Shown here: positions 23,073 through 35,856 of the stretch, piece by piece | Position numbering within the stretch: position 1 is the stretch's first letter | How the letters are laid out: each line of letters starts with the position of its first letter | NCBI GenBank assembly: GCA_036852015.1 | Contig: JAANDG010000083.1 | Location: forward strand, 62,001-126,000 | DNA from: Pelodera strongyloides | Lineage: Eukaryota; Nematoda; Chromadorea; Rhabditida; Rhabditidae | Reading direction: 5' to 3' | DNA: 64,000 nucleotides | The notes under the pieces: model-generated | What the model saw: only the letters and a program-made list of their open reading frames with translations | Database searches by the model: none | Told to the model about the DNA's origin: nothing | Program-made: the position numbers and the translations under genes

Positions 23073-26000
23073 TTATGCCGTCAGGTGTTGGTCCATCGGC
23101 TCCACCTAAATAGAGCAAATTAAAATTAAACATCGAATTCGTATACTACATACAAGATTCATTACTAACGTAAAACGTTTCACTCGTACTAGCTGACTAA
23201 AAAAGAGGAAATCGTTAGAACTTTCAACATTACGCCAAATTCGTTATGCACCATGGCCGATCAACTAATCTCAACTATAAACCAGCGATGATGTGATAAT
23301 TCGGAATTCGGAATATGGTTACATGCGATAAAACCAGTGTTGATCCAAGATTCAAGATCCAAGTCAAATACCTATCCCATAACTACATAGTACATATCAG
23401 TCCGTGATACGGTAATACGAGTAGTACTACGGTAACTTTACGGTAATACGGTATTACGGTAATCCGAGTACTACGGTATTATGGTGATCCGATTACTACG
23501 GTAGCTTAGAGAACTTTCACCCACCATCGTGTTCCTGTCTTCTGAGTGATCCATCATGTGATGAATGGTGGGAGGCTGCTCCACTACAGTCGGGCCCATC
23601 GGGTGAATCACCACGTCATCACGGAAAGGATCTCTGAATCATACACACGTAATTTTAAAGCGAAAGACCTCAGAAGAGACACAGTAATCCGCACCACTAA
23701 CACGGTAAAGATCAGATACACAGAACACAGAACTATAGACATTTCCTTTGGACTATGCTTATTTTTGTGTGTGCATGTTGTATTCCTATTTTATTTGTGC
23801 ATATTTTTATGTTGTCATTGATTACCAATAAACTAACAATGAACTGAAGAAGTTTGCGCTTCACCCCTGCCTGGATAATTGATAATTTAACAGCGGCACC
23901 GTGCATGAGGTGTATACTGTATACCGTAAGAGTACTTCGTTGAGCAGGCGACTAAACCATACACTTAAATCTAGGTACTGTAACCCAGGGTACATTTAGA
24001 CCCTAGAGTATTTTTTACTCTTTGCTCACCTGAAAGGATCATCCATCTCCTGCTCAACAGTTCTCCTATATACCGGGTTGTCAAAGTTGAGTGCCTGGAA
24101 AGTACCGCCACGCACGCGTCCACGATACCAGGCAAAACCCTGAAAATTTAAACGTTAAATAAGGTCTCGATTTGATACAACTACAAGTTCATAAACTTGT
24201 CCTAAATGGATAATTGTCATTGTTACCCAAATGAGTATCGTCGTCTAACAAAAAGGAAAAAAAAGTTGAATATCGAAAAAGTTCAAGCAACTTACACCAA
24301 CGCACATGGCGGCAAGGGCGAGGAACAAGAGCATTGTTGTAAGCGAGAATCCCTGCGAGTTTCCACCAGCGAGAACGTCAACTGTAAGTTAAAATTGAAA
24401 ATTGTATTTGGTTCACGCAATCTTTGCAAAACAATCTAGGCACCGTACCAGATGTCTCCAAAATATTCAAATGCACCAAAAAATATCGATGTAAACAAAT
24501 CTATAGATATATATCTACACAAGTATTGTCTAAAACGAAAATGTAGTTGTCAAACCAATAATAATACAACAAAGTAAAACGTACTAATGCACTCACTAAT
24601 GATAATACCTGCGAGAATAAAATAATAATAATAATAACATACTGATGCACTCTGCCGTCTTCTCAATATCGCCCAGTCCTCCCTCGCACACGCAGCTGAA
24701 GGGGTGTCCATCGTAGTGAGGTTCGGTGTTTCTAAAAGGAAAATAATTAGGATACCAGCACATCCTCTCTGGCAACTTCCAGTTGAATTTGATTAAATGC
24801 TACCATGCTACGTGATTACACTACGCAGCAAACTCTTCAATTTAGGTTCAATATTGAACAGTTCAAGTGCATATATTAACGGTACAATTTTATACTTTTC
24901 AAAGACACGTGTCATACCGCTTTAATAAAAAGCACAAAATGTCAACACTTACTTCTGTTTGGACACGATGGCTGCCTTGGGCAGGCAGAACTTGTTCTCT
25001 CCGCACTCGCTCGCCTCACACTTGTCCGCGTGCTCGGGTTGTGCCTGCTTGTGGTAGATACGGACCGTCATCGGGGTCGGGATACGGCTCATCACTTTGG
25101 TTACGTCGGCACCGTTGAACTGAAAAAAAAACACAAAGTCGACTTCTGAATAAATCAGGTTGGCACCGAACAGACGAATATTACGAGTCGAAATGACTAC
25201 TGCATGTTAATGATGGTGCCCGCTAACACATCGACACGCATAAAGTTGACAACGATTTAATAACTCGCACTGAAACATTGTGCAATGGGCGAGTGAAATC
25301 TCAACCAAAGAACAAACGACAAGGATCAGAATAATGTGTAAGATGATATAATCCACGATGCTTACTTCTGAGGCCATATTCACCACACCGATTCCCCCTG
25401 GGAAATAGTCCCTGTGGACAGAAAATTGCATTCTAATGTGAGACACGCAGAGAAAAAGACGGGGAGAATCTCAGGAAAACCACCCACCTTATTGATTGTG
25501 ATCACACCGTCGTGCTCCCAGTCGGTAAAGTAGACGCGATCCTCGAACACGCTCAACGAGAAGGGGTGACGGAGGTAGGTGTGCGAGTGGAGCACCATCT
25601 ACAGCGGAATTATTTTAAACACCAAACAAACATCTCTGCATACACTCTGCAGCATCGTATTTCGATCAAGACTGTCGGTAACGACATTCAATGCACTAAA
25701 CCTCGGGTCAGTTTCACGTAAAAAAAACTAGTACAGTACATCACTTACATATCAGGGCTAAGAATATGAACTATGAAGTATTACAAAGAACTAAGAGAAT
25801 TTAGAACTGTGTCACAGTCACACAAGAATCCAGAATCCACCCACCCTGACATTCTGTCCCCAGTAGTCGCACGATGAAATAGTCTTGGTCTTGGCGTCGG
25901 CCCAGTACACTCTCTTCTCCAGAATGTCGAGGGCGAGGCCATTAGGCCATTGTACATTTTGTCCGGTGACAATTACCTATAAAAGTTGAGTGTTACAAAA

Positions 26001-29000
26001 CGCAGCATGTTCATCAAGTTCATCTCTCTCTCCTTCCTTCATTCTAACTCTATCTCTCGTCCACGTGACTTTCTTAGACAACGCAACTTCATTTCTTGCA
26101 AATTGTGAGCAATTCTGAGCGATTTTTGTTGGAATTTTTATACAATAAGTTGCATACAATACATGGGAACAAACAGAGTTGTCCAGCAAACTTCACAAAC
26201 CACCTGTTATACCGCTTCTACTCTCTCTCTCTCTCACACACACTCTCTCTCCCCAACTTACAGTTCTATGCTGTCCATCCATTCCAGCTCTCTCAATTCT
26301 CGCCTGTTTGCCCCAATCAGTCCAGAAGATGAGTCCCATCTCTGGGTCCACAGCAATGGCTCTCGGTTCGTCGAGGTTCGTGTTGAACAGAACCCTCTTC
26401 TTGCCAGTGTTCAGATTCATCACGGAAATCTGGAAAATGCAACTTGACTTGTAATTCTCTGTCTTAGTCATATATAGCTGTTGGAGTCGAACCTATGGTG
26501 TCAAGGGTTCGACTTCTTCCACCACCGACGTTCACACGCACGCACACACACACACACGCACAAACAAACATACACACAGACCACCCACAACACACACACA
26601 CACACACAAACACGATATTCAAAACTACCACCCACCTCATCAACTCCAGCATCCGTCCAGAACAGCAGATCATGAACCCAATCAATGCACAATCCATCGG
26701 GAGTGTGTGCTCCAGTGTACACCACGTACTGCTCGTTCTCCATGCACTTCTTCTAAAGGAAAACGAGTTTAAAGTTTAAATCAACAACGAAGCCAAGATC
26801 TACAAACTGCGTCATACTAGTCATATCCACCGGGTTCAGATACATTGGACGCAATTCATTCAGTACATTTATAATATAAACGAACGAAAAAGACTCCACA
26901 AAATACTCCAGTTGACACACAGACACACTAATCCAAAAAAAAGTATCTCTTCATATAAACAATACCAATTTACAAATAATGCACATACCTTCACGGTGAG
27001 ATGCGAATCACTCATCTCGGTTTGGTTTCCAATCTTGCACATCATGATCTGGTGAAGGGCAATATCCGACCATACAAGAGTCTGAAAGGCGAAATAATAC
27101 TTTTTTTTTTTTACAAAAACTCAATGATTGTGCGAATAATATTTTTTTTCACAAATACCAACACTCCAATGCCATGCCAGCGCCAATAACTTTAGTTGCT
27201 AATGAAAACATCTGACTTCCATCTAAACAAAGTTGAAAAGGAAAAAAAACACGAAAGACTAGGAACAAGAACATACCTCGTTTTGCAGATGGAAGTCCAT
27301 AGCCACCGCAGATCCGGGGCTCTCAATCAATGGTTGGTATTCCCGTGTCACCGGGTCGAATTGTCGGATTGTGGCGCGATTCGAGAGCAACACAAGTGGG
27401 TCGCCGCCTGAAAGGAAATTCATTCATGGAGATCAAGTCATATGAGCTGACAATGAGATCAACTTGAGGCTAGTTCCAATAAAATTTACCGCTGGGGTAG
27501 GTTACAGGCGTCTCCTATTTAGCGTGCTCTCTCGGCTTTCCCTCGAAGCTTGTCAAAAGCAGAGAAAGCGAGAGAGCATGCTAAACCTACCCCAGCGGTA
27601 AATTTGATTGGAACTGGCGACGTGGCGACTGGCCTATGTTGTTCTGAGCAGAATCTGATCGCCGGAAGGCCTACGATTACAGATCGGACCCCCCCGTGCA
27701 CGAGCTTTGTCGAGCTTTACACAAGCAACATTGGTTGACACAATGAAGTGTACCGTAGCTTTTTTACTTCCTCCCACTGAATTCGACAAAAAACACATCT
27801 TCGCACCGGGCTGGATTGTGTTGCGCTAACTTTGCTCGTATATTTTCAAGCCAACACCAACATATTATAGCTAATAAATATTATAACTAATAATAAACCC
27901 TTACCAATCGCTCGGCATCTACTCGACACGGTATCATTTGGTCTCTTGCTCAACTTGTATCCAGTATGACATTCACACGTGTATCCTCCCGGTTGATTAA
28001 TGCAAATCTGATCACAAACTCGTCCTCCATTCTCGCTGATTGTGCACTCATTGATATCTAAAACGAGAATGAAAAAATGCCGAATATTCGTGTGCATCAG
28101 TGCATCAAGAAACGACAATGAGGATGTATAAACGGCTGCCCACAATTAGCCACATCTAAACGAGAGCACTGTGCATAATATATGGAATTAGATATGTCCA
28201 GGGTACATTTCACAAAACAAAACAAGCATCAATATCATACAGCCTTGATCTGACGAGAAATACCAAACGTACCTTCACAGCGCCCATTCTTCGCCACGTA
28301 ACCGCTCTCGCAGTGGCAGATACGCACATTTTTGACGAATCCGTTACGGCACTTACAAGCATCCGAACCCTCTGTGCAAAGTGCTGGAAACAAAGAAAGT
28401 TAATCCATAAGACTTCAACTGTGCTCTGTCAATCAGCATATTTAGCAACACGAAAATGAGAATTGAAAATAATACAGTTTATACGCAATAATAAACTACC
28501 ACTACCGAAAAGATACATATAGAAAACTGTCATATATCATGAAAACTATGCAGCCGATTAAAGGGTACCAAACTTGGGAATATGCATTAACATATATAGT
28601 AAAACCGGAACCCTGTAGTGCACCAGAGAACATGCATTAAAAACTTCAGGATTGAAAAACTTACAAATATTCTTCGTGCACGTCAACTCATCACAGAAAT
28701 AGTTGTTCTTGTTACTGCATAATTTCTCGATCGGTACACATTGTAGCGGTGTTCCCGGGCAAGTGTATTCGCGGAGTGAGTCGCATTCGGTCGCTACAGT
28801 ATTCAAATATTAAATAACAAATAATAATAATTCGTATTATTGTTACTCTAAAGAAAACTTCAAAAACAAAGACAAGATAACGATAACGTAAACAACTACA
28901 TTACTAGGCACGCAGCTATGACTACGAGTAAGTAAATACTTACAGAAAATTTTACCTCAACGTTGCTTACCAAAAAAAACCATACAAAATAAAAATCTAA

Positions 29001-32000
29001 ATCTACCAACCATTTCTCGCGCATCCTTCTTCATCAGAACCGTCAGCACAATCCTCTTTGCCGTCACACCTAAATTAGCAATTACCACAGAGTAAACTCG
29101 ATGGTTTCAATAGAAACCGTACCGGAGATTAAGCCGAATTTAACAGATACTACACACTGACCAGAAGCGATACATTAAACATTTACAAGAAACAAAAACA
29201 TACACTTTCCAGAAACAGGGATTACAAAGTGTAAGTGATCGTTATCAAAGCTCTTAGTGATCAAGTGATCGGTGACCAGCACCGCACTGCCTCGTGCCTC
29301 GCAGAAAAAAGAAGAAGAATAAAAACCAAGGAAGACTTAGAAAACAACAAACCAGAATGACTCCGGGAAGCACTTCTTTCCATTGGGGCAGATTCGTTCA
29401 CCTTCGCCGCACTTCTCCTCTTCACAGTCTGCTTCATCAGAAGCATCAGGGCAGTCGGCCTAGAGAACATAAACAGGTTATTCAGATCCGAAAATTTAAA
29501 GCGGTGTGGCACGAAGTATACCTGAGGATTGCACTCCTAGATATACGTAAAGATCCACAGAAAGGCACAGTATGGAACACAATTTGAATATAATATACGA
29601 TAGTGCAAGCAAGAACCAGCATTTGCATCGCAAAAGCACGCGTGATACCACTTTAATATCGCATAGCAATACAAAAAAGACCGAAAGAGCCCACCTCTCC
29701 ATCACACCTCCACAGCTTGTTAATGCAGTGACGTCCCGTTTTGCAGGCGAACTCCTATAATGAAGATAATAGACAAAATACGCATAAACAGCAAAACAAA
29801 TTGAACTATAACGATCGTCAATTCATAAAAAGTAAGCGACATCTAAGGCAAGTTGTACGTACGAACACGTCACTATATTTACATACACACGTACACGATG
29901 TTTAATAAACTTCACTACTTTAGGAACCGCCCCCGGCGACCCCTCCCGACCCCCGGCTCAATAAAAAAACTTACAGTAGGCAGTTTGCATTCATGAATAA
30001 CCGTCGAGCAATTCCTCTCGTCTGAATGGTCTGAGCAGTCGGATTCTCCGTCACAAACCCATTCCTTTGATATGCAACCGGCACTACGCTCGCACTGGAA
30101 TGGAAACGAATTTGGTGAACAAAACGATCTAGAGACAAATTTGAGCTCCCAACGAACACCAATAATTGTTCCGAAACACATGCCTACAAATTGATACACC
30201 ACTGTCAACCCCTACCCTACAACTCTACTCGAGCTACCTCAAGCCGCATGACTGCTCTGCACTCTGATTCTGCTACAATATCGTACAGCATACTAGACGT
30301 TAGGCTACTCAATCAAACCTTTAGGAAGCAACATCTAACCTTTCGAGGCATCTACACCTACACCCCCTGCTCATTCACGCATTGCTAATTGCTGCTAATT
30401 ATCCGGTAATTATCCTCACCTTGAACATGTGCTCCTTATCACAAGTGTGTCCCTTGTCCTTGTCCGTGCAATTGCGTTCATCCGACCCGTCGCCACAGTC
30501 GTCTTCTCCATCGCATTCCCAGTTCTTGAAGATGCAAACGCCGTTGCTGCACCTATAAAAAAAAGTGAAAATCAAACTAAAACGGTAAAGGTAAATACAT
30601 TCGGCGTGTTCTATTTTAACCGTACAAGGACTTAATAAGGACAAAAATACACTTATTTTCAGAATGAACGAAAAACGTGCTTATCAAAATACTATATAGT
30701 TAAAAGGTTATATAAGTATACTAATTTTAAAAAGGGTCCATCGACTTAAATAACACAACAAACATCCTCATTATATACACACTTGAAATACCGTTGAAAC
30801 ATATCAGTTGGCCCTGAAAACCGGCACATGGACGAGCTCACCCAAGCCCATGAACGAAACAAACTCGGCAATTCCAAAAACTTACTTGAAGTCTCCCTCG
30901 GCGCACTTCTTATCCCCACAGTCCTTCTCGTCATCGCCACTAGCACAATCTCTCTGAAATACAGTAGTACAGTGTCCAAAATTCCACTGAGTGTTCTATG
31001 GTCTATGGACTACATAATAACTGAAAGCCAGCTTCATGGCTTCATACCACAGACATATTCACAACATGACTTCATCAATGGTCCTCGTAAACACAAAAAT
31101 ACACAAAGCCAAAAACTCTACTTTTAAATGGACATTCACAATTCACATTCTATTTTGGTAATCAACTATATGTTGGTGTTAGCACAAGCATGCTCAGCTC
31201 TATCACATTTTGTATACGTCGATAATTCGAATTCAAAACCAACCTGTCCATCACATTTCCATGTTGCTGGGATACACAATTGGAATTTTCCATCGAACTC
31301 GGAACATTTGAATTGATTATTGTTGCAGGTTATCTCTGAAAGAAACACGACTTATGTGTGAACAAAAAAAAAATACACGTTCGACAAATAAAAACGCATT
31401 TCATTCTTGAGGCACGGAGAAGGTAATACGCGGCAGTAGACATAAAGGATAGTAGCTGTGTGCAATGAAAATAGAAGTGGTAGTGGAAAAATAATGCAGC
31501 AAAACGCGCAAAATTGATTACAAAATGTTTGGTAAATTAAAGCTAATTGGAGCAAAAAGCAATTACAACTTTGTAAACCTCGCTTTCGTCTTCGCTTCAA
31601 AGTTGTCGTCACTAATTATGTTTTTGAAAGGATTAGGGCTATAAAAATTCCAGGTTCCAATCTGTGGGTTTGTGAACGTGACACTACTACTTACTACTTG
31701 CTCCTCAGGACCTCTGCGGGACATGTCATAAGCAAACCTTGAAATTGAACTTTGAACACCCTTGAATAAAGGTGCACGCTCTTGAAGCGTAAATTTTTTT
31801 ACGTATGGTACCAACCTATGCACCCAAGCAGTCCGTGCACCGGTCCCAACGGTATTGCTCAAAAATACTTTAAAAAATAAAATAAAACATACTCTCACAA
31901 TCCTGCTCATCTGAATGATCGTCACAGTCAAATTCTCCATCACATCGCCAGTCTTTTGGGATACAACCAACTAGTCCTCGGGGGCCGGCCATATCTGAAG

Positions 32001-32374
32001 TCTGCGACGAGGCGCACGTGAACTCCTTGTCATTGCAACCGGCTGAGATAAATTAGAATTAGAATAAACTCTCTTTATACATCAACAGCTTGATTCAAGA
32101 TAGTTTAGTAGTGTTCACGAATTGCTCCTAGAGGTTCCCATAAAGAAGAAATACCGAAGAATATAATTCCGAATTCCGACCCTACTCTTAAAAATTAAAG
32201 AACTCATTAAAGAACTCAGCACACATCCGTAACATTCTAATCGACCAATGAACAAACATTAACATCGGATTATTTTTTAAATGCAAGACCTGCACTCACT
32301 GCTACTCAACAGACAAACAGAAATTTTGACGGGAAGTGAGTAATATTATTTCACCAGAGATGGTGCAGTGCGCC

Positions 32375-32425
<51 letters not shown>

Positions 32426-35400
32426 AGAGAGAGAGAGAGAGAGAGAGAGGGGACAGAGAGAGAGAGAGAGAGAGAGAGAGGACAGAGAGAGAAGAGGACG
32501 AAACTGATGAAAGATTACGAAGTTTTAGACCTATATTACAACTTTATCATCTCCTCGTCGCCAAATTCGGAGGAACCTATAACCTCACGCCTCACAGTAC
32601 ACATCGACTTTATCTTTGGTTGACCAGGTGGCCCAATAACTAGCGCGTTCGCCTCTAACTCACGTAACCCGAGTTCGGATCCCACCAGAGATGAATAAAG
32701 TAAAAGAAGAAAAACTAACCATGACAATCCTTCTCATCCTCTCCACCCAAGCAATCCAAGTCTCCATCACAAACCCACGATTTGGGAATGCATTTCTGGT
32801 TGTCACAAGTGAACGTCTGATTCGGTGTGCATGCTGAAAACAAGGGAAATAATCGATTCATTCACAATATGTTTAGAGAAAAGAAGAAGCCAAAGTAAAA
32901 ATAAATAAATAAAGTGTGTGCTTCCGCAAGTGCATCATTACAGCAATGCAATGCAGTCACGCTTCTAAAAAGTGCAGGCAGACATTCTTCACAACAAACC
33001 AATTGCATGCAATAATTGGGAATAAAATGAGTAATTGGAAGTGGGTAATTTCATAGATGTGTGTCCGTTCCGTAAACTCTATAAGTCGTCAGTGCATGAG
33101 CAGTCGGTGTCGGTGCTAGAGTGCTAGGCTTAGGCTCCACATACCATACAACCACAGACACTATAAAATTATAAAACCTGGCAAATAAGCAAGAAAGGTC
33201 TAGTTAGACCCTGGGTTTACACTGGTAAAAGTCTACCACGAGTGAAAATATAAGAATAAGTACATCGTGACTTAATTAAAAAGAACACAACAAATATGTG
33301 TTAGTTTTTGCTGTTAGACCATACGTAGTATATTAACTCATATCTAAAGCTACAAAGCACGTGATTTTGAAACGTGTTTTCCGATACATTATATGCGTTC
33401 AGTACACGCTTCTCCACCAAGTGCCGCACCGCTTTAAACACGAATGTTAATGGAATACAAACGAGCATGCATGTTAGTTTTTGTGAGTGAAACGCACCTA
33501 TTCCTGAACCACCCCCTCCATCACTAATTCGACGAGCCAGCTCTACTAAAGAAACAGAAAACAATATAAAAATGTTCAGCTTTATAGATTTTAAAGCGGA
33601 AACACACGTGGTTTGCAAAACGTACATTGGGTGACTGAATTCCTAGTCATTTCCATTCTGTGCTGGAAACCCACAGAATGACACATAATTTGCACATAAA
33701 GGTAGTATACGTTTCACAATCCACGTGCCATCCCGCTTTAATATGTGTTATACACGCTGATGGTGAAAATAGAGAAAGAATTACAATTACAGCATACGCA
33801 TAACAATAAAACGTGCACTTTTAACATTGCACATCTTTGTGATGGAAGCCACCACCATAATTAATAAAACCGCTATAGCTATAGTTAGCGAGCAAGACGG
33901 TTGTTAGCAGGCTTAGCTTATGTTGCAATAAGTATTTAATGATAATAAAATACAACAGCTCAAAGAGATTGACGTCTTTAAGGCTCTTTTGAAAAGTCAG
34001 CAACTTAGTTTAATAACAAAGGCACAGCAAACTAATGGTGCACGCAATCACGCGAAAACTTACTTGGGTGGATTCTGGATGAAGCATCTGAATAAAATAA
34101 ACAATATTTGATGAACCCAAACTACGTAAGCCGTAAGCGCTTGCGCTACGTATTTCCTTACAACATTTCTTTCTTATTCCTTATTCGACATTTTTCTGAT
34201 TTCTTTACCCCTTTACGCTCTGTCGAACTCTCGATCCAATAACAACCAAAATATAATAACACACAACATCCATTTGAAATAGCCGGGATAAGATAGGGAG
34301 TCGAAAATTCGAAAACAATATCATATCATGGTTTTCACACAAAGAAATGACATATTACGAAAAATTGATGAAAACGCTCCGTTGCGAACATCGAAGCCTT
34401 CAAACTCTTCTCCTTTATATAATAAGAGTACCCCTTCTTGGTCTAAACTCTAAAGCTCACGGGCTAAACACTAAACAATATATCAACACGTCCCATATCA
34501 AAGACACCAAGTCGATGTCACAAATCAAAGTAACCACGCCATAATTAGACAGGTCAGACATCTCCTCATCCCCACTTCGTCATTTTATCTCAATAACTCA
34601 GACAATTTCTCCGACAAAACCGTCTAAACTTATAAATGCCAAGGTCCACTCCTGGTACACAAAAGCCCCGCTACTGATAAGAAGCTGGACGACGAGATGA
34701 TAAGGGACGAAAAAAAAACAGCTAATTTACCAGTTTGACCCGACCACCTACCCTCTCCCTGCCCTTTTTTTCTCCCACGCGAATCGAGTGACCGATAGAA
34801 AGAGAAGCCAGTCAATCTTATTATATAAAGGAGAAGAGTTTGTCACGGGTTTGTTTTTATGTGCACAACGAAAGCTTTTCATAAAGAAAATTCTTCGATA
34901 GAAAGAGCATACAAAATCTTAGCCGCTGGCGAGATTTGAACCCACAGCAGCGCACAACCTCTCGATTCATAGTCCAACGCTCTACCTGTTGAGCTATGCT
35001 AGCTTATCACAAGCATAATTCTCTGCCCTACATACAGCACCTTCAATGGCAAATTTGCATGGTAGCGTTAGTCGAGTGGAGATCCAAACTGATTTGTATA
35101 CGTTTCCACAATCAGAGACGTGTGAGGGTGTGAGTGTGTGGGAGGAGAAAGAGATGAGAGTTAACTTTTTACATTGTAGCAATTCTTTTTTAAATCGGGA
35201 AACAATCGGCCGAAGGCCGATTCCTCCAGTCGGAGAAGAGCCCGTAGGGCTCTTCGAACGGCTGGTTACGAAATAAACTACTTGCTACTTCTAGGTTATA
35301 GGCTTAAATCGGAATTAAATCTTCCTAGTTTAAGCTCAATTAATCACCAAAACAGGCTAAACTATTAAATATTAAAAAAGAAAAAAAAAAGAATTATGTG

Positions 35401-35856
35401 GCTCTACACATCTTTAGAAAAGGAATTCCATGATTGTATAATTAGTTCTTCATCACAATCACATTAGTGATAGCAGATACAAACAAAGCTACCCCAAAGC
35501 AACACATTTAGAACTACTATTAACTATTAGCCTACCCATGGCAGACAAGCTGACACTCTGACACGTAAACTACGTTTACTAACAAAAGCAGGAAAATACA
35601 ACAACATTCCAAATTCAGATGTCAAAGCTCATTGTCATATAGGTCATCTGTTTGCGTTTATATATTTGTTTTTAATTTTCATCCTAGGATGCACACCTTT
35701 TGGTGTATTTAATAAATAAATAAATAAATAAATAAATAACAAAACAACAATCCCACCTCTCCTTGCATCGATTCCAGAAAGTTGAATAACCGCGAGAAGG
35801 AGTACCGTCGTCCCAATCGGGACGATCACTCCACGTGATTTGAGCTGCGTGCCCAT
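23073..35856 (-). CDS. rme-2: LDL-receptor family yolk receptor, RME-2/VLDLR type
   Basis: An endocytic receptor; in C. elegans, RME-2 takes up yolk lipoprotein into oocytes. Twenty-seven exons join in phase to 937 residues. Exons: 35757-35856, 34064-34087, 33498-33545, 32720-32833, 31893-32042, 31244-31335, 30886-30953, 30420-30552, 29975-30094, 29695-29754, 29353-29459, 29011-29069, 28665-28793, 28273-28383, 27905-28057, 27277-27407, 26989-27081, 26636-26752, 26262-26429, 25845-25976, 25488-25598, 24953-25119, 24643-24731, 24296-24381, 24030-24139, 23525-23633 and 23073-23105. Domains: signal peptide (1-31), seven class A repeats plus an eighth lacking the SDE calcium motif (58-401), two EGF modules, the second calcium-binding with DINEC (402-489), a YWTD-type propeller ([34 protein letters not shown]; about 490-770), a third EGF, a membrane helix (about 837-858) and a tail with the FDNPVY endocytosis signal (873-878). 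The order matches VLDLR. Exon 2 is only 24 nt. Confidence 0.95.
25368..25465. mobile_element. Truncated GAGGCCATATTC-family element
   Basis: Left end and interior are present (gaggccatattcaccacacc, gagaaaaagacgggga). The right end is missing and the copy stops 23 bases before the donor side of receptor exon 25488-25598, inside the adjoining intron. Confidence 0.6.
26221..26256. repeat. CT/CA microsatellite in receptor intron
   Basis: Runs of CT and CACA lie a few bases downstream of the donor of exon 26262-26429. A second CA-rich run is at 26529-26609. Confidence 0.8.
27482..27606. mobile_element. Short foldback element, TTACCGCTGGGGTAGG ends
   Basis: Inverted ends AAATTTACCGCTGGGGTAGG and CCTACCCCAGCGGTAAATTT, with inner arms gcgtgctctctcggctttc and its imperfect inverse. 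It lies in a receptor intron. The element is ~125 bp with no reading frame. Confidence 0.65.
29500..29652. mobile_element. TTAA-flanked MITE in receptor intron
   Basis: Ends AGCGGTGTGGCACG and CGTGATACCACT, bordered by TTAA at 29496-29499 and 29653-29656. It lies between receptor exons 29353-29459 and 29695-29754. Confidence 0.6.
31695..31800 (+). repeat. Dispersed ~100 bp repeat (ACATGTCATAAGCAAAC)
   Basis: The stretch from ctcctcaggacctctgcggg, through acatgtcataagcaaacctt, to ggtgcacgctcttgaagcgt recurs at 38194-38282 and inverted at 43017-43110. Its first third also matches the exon-like units at 46-51 kb. This copy is inside a receptor intron. Confidence 0.65.
32376..32500. repeat. GA microsatellite
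   Basis: About 100 bp of imperfect (GA)n in a receptor intron. Shorter GA/CT runs recur at 46201-46262, 47090-47107, 49397-49440, 53315-53360 and 56900-56930. Confidence 0.9.
32618..32690 (+). repeat. tRNA-like sequence with TCT anticodon-like loop
   Basis: The string gaccaggtggcccaataact followed by agcgcgttcgcctctaactc and acccgagttcggatccca has A-box and B-box features of an Arg(TCT)-type tRNA, but the stems are imperfect. A second, inverted relative is at 43197-43272. Probably a tRNA-derived repeat. Confidence 0.35.
33595..33737. mobile_element. TTAA-flanked MITE in receptor intron
   Basis: Ends AGCGGAAACACACGTGGTTTG and caatccacgtgccatcccgct, with an inner hairpin (ttccattctgtg / cacagaatgac). 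TTAA borders are at 33591-33594 and 33738-33741. Confidence 0.65.
34922..35004 (-). tRNA. tRNA-like gene or pseudogene, anticodon-like ATG
   Basis: On the minus strand, tagctcaacaggtagagcgt (A box) is followed by an anticodon-arm-like ttggactatgaatc and by gtgggttcaaatctcgc (B box and T arm). A copy with loop ctgttaa is at 43397-43479. The D arm (GCTC/GAGC) and T arm fold, but the ends do not pair into a proper acceptor stem. About 15 bases separate the anticodon and T arms, which is longer than in class I tRNAs. Likely a pseudogene or tRNA-derived repeat. Confidence 0.35.

Noticed and set aside
23073..24439. Receptor ending directly after exon 24030-24139 with a short WSRWTNT tail
   Set aside because: Including exon 23525-23633 keeps phase and gives a longer tail ending [10 protein letters not shown], which uses the same last exon in a consistent frame.
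26464..26779. Overlapping frames rich in Cys/Val and Thr/His
   Set aside because: They read a CA microsatellite. The true exon here is the minus-strand receptor exon 26636-26752.
32336..32643. Two 90-95 residue plus-strand frames rich in Arg-Glu
   Set aside because: They translate a GA microsatellite inside a receptor intron.
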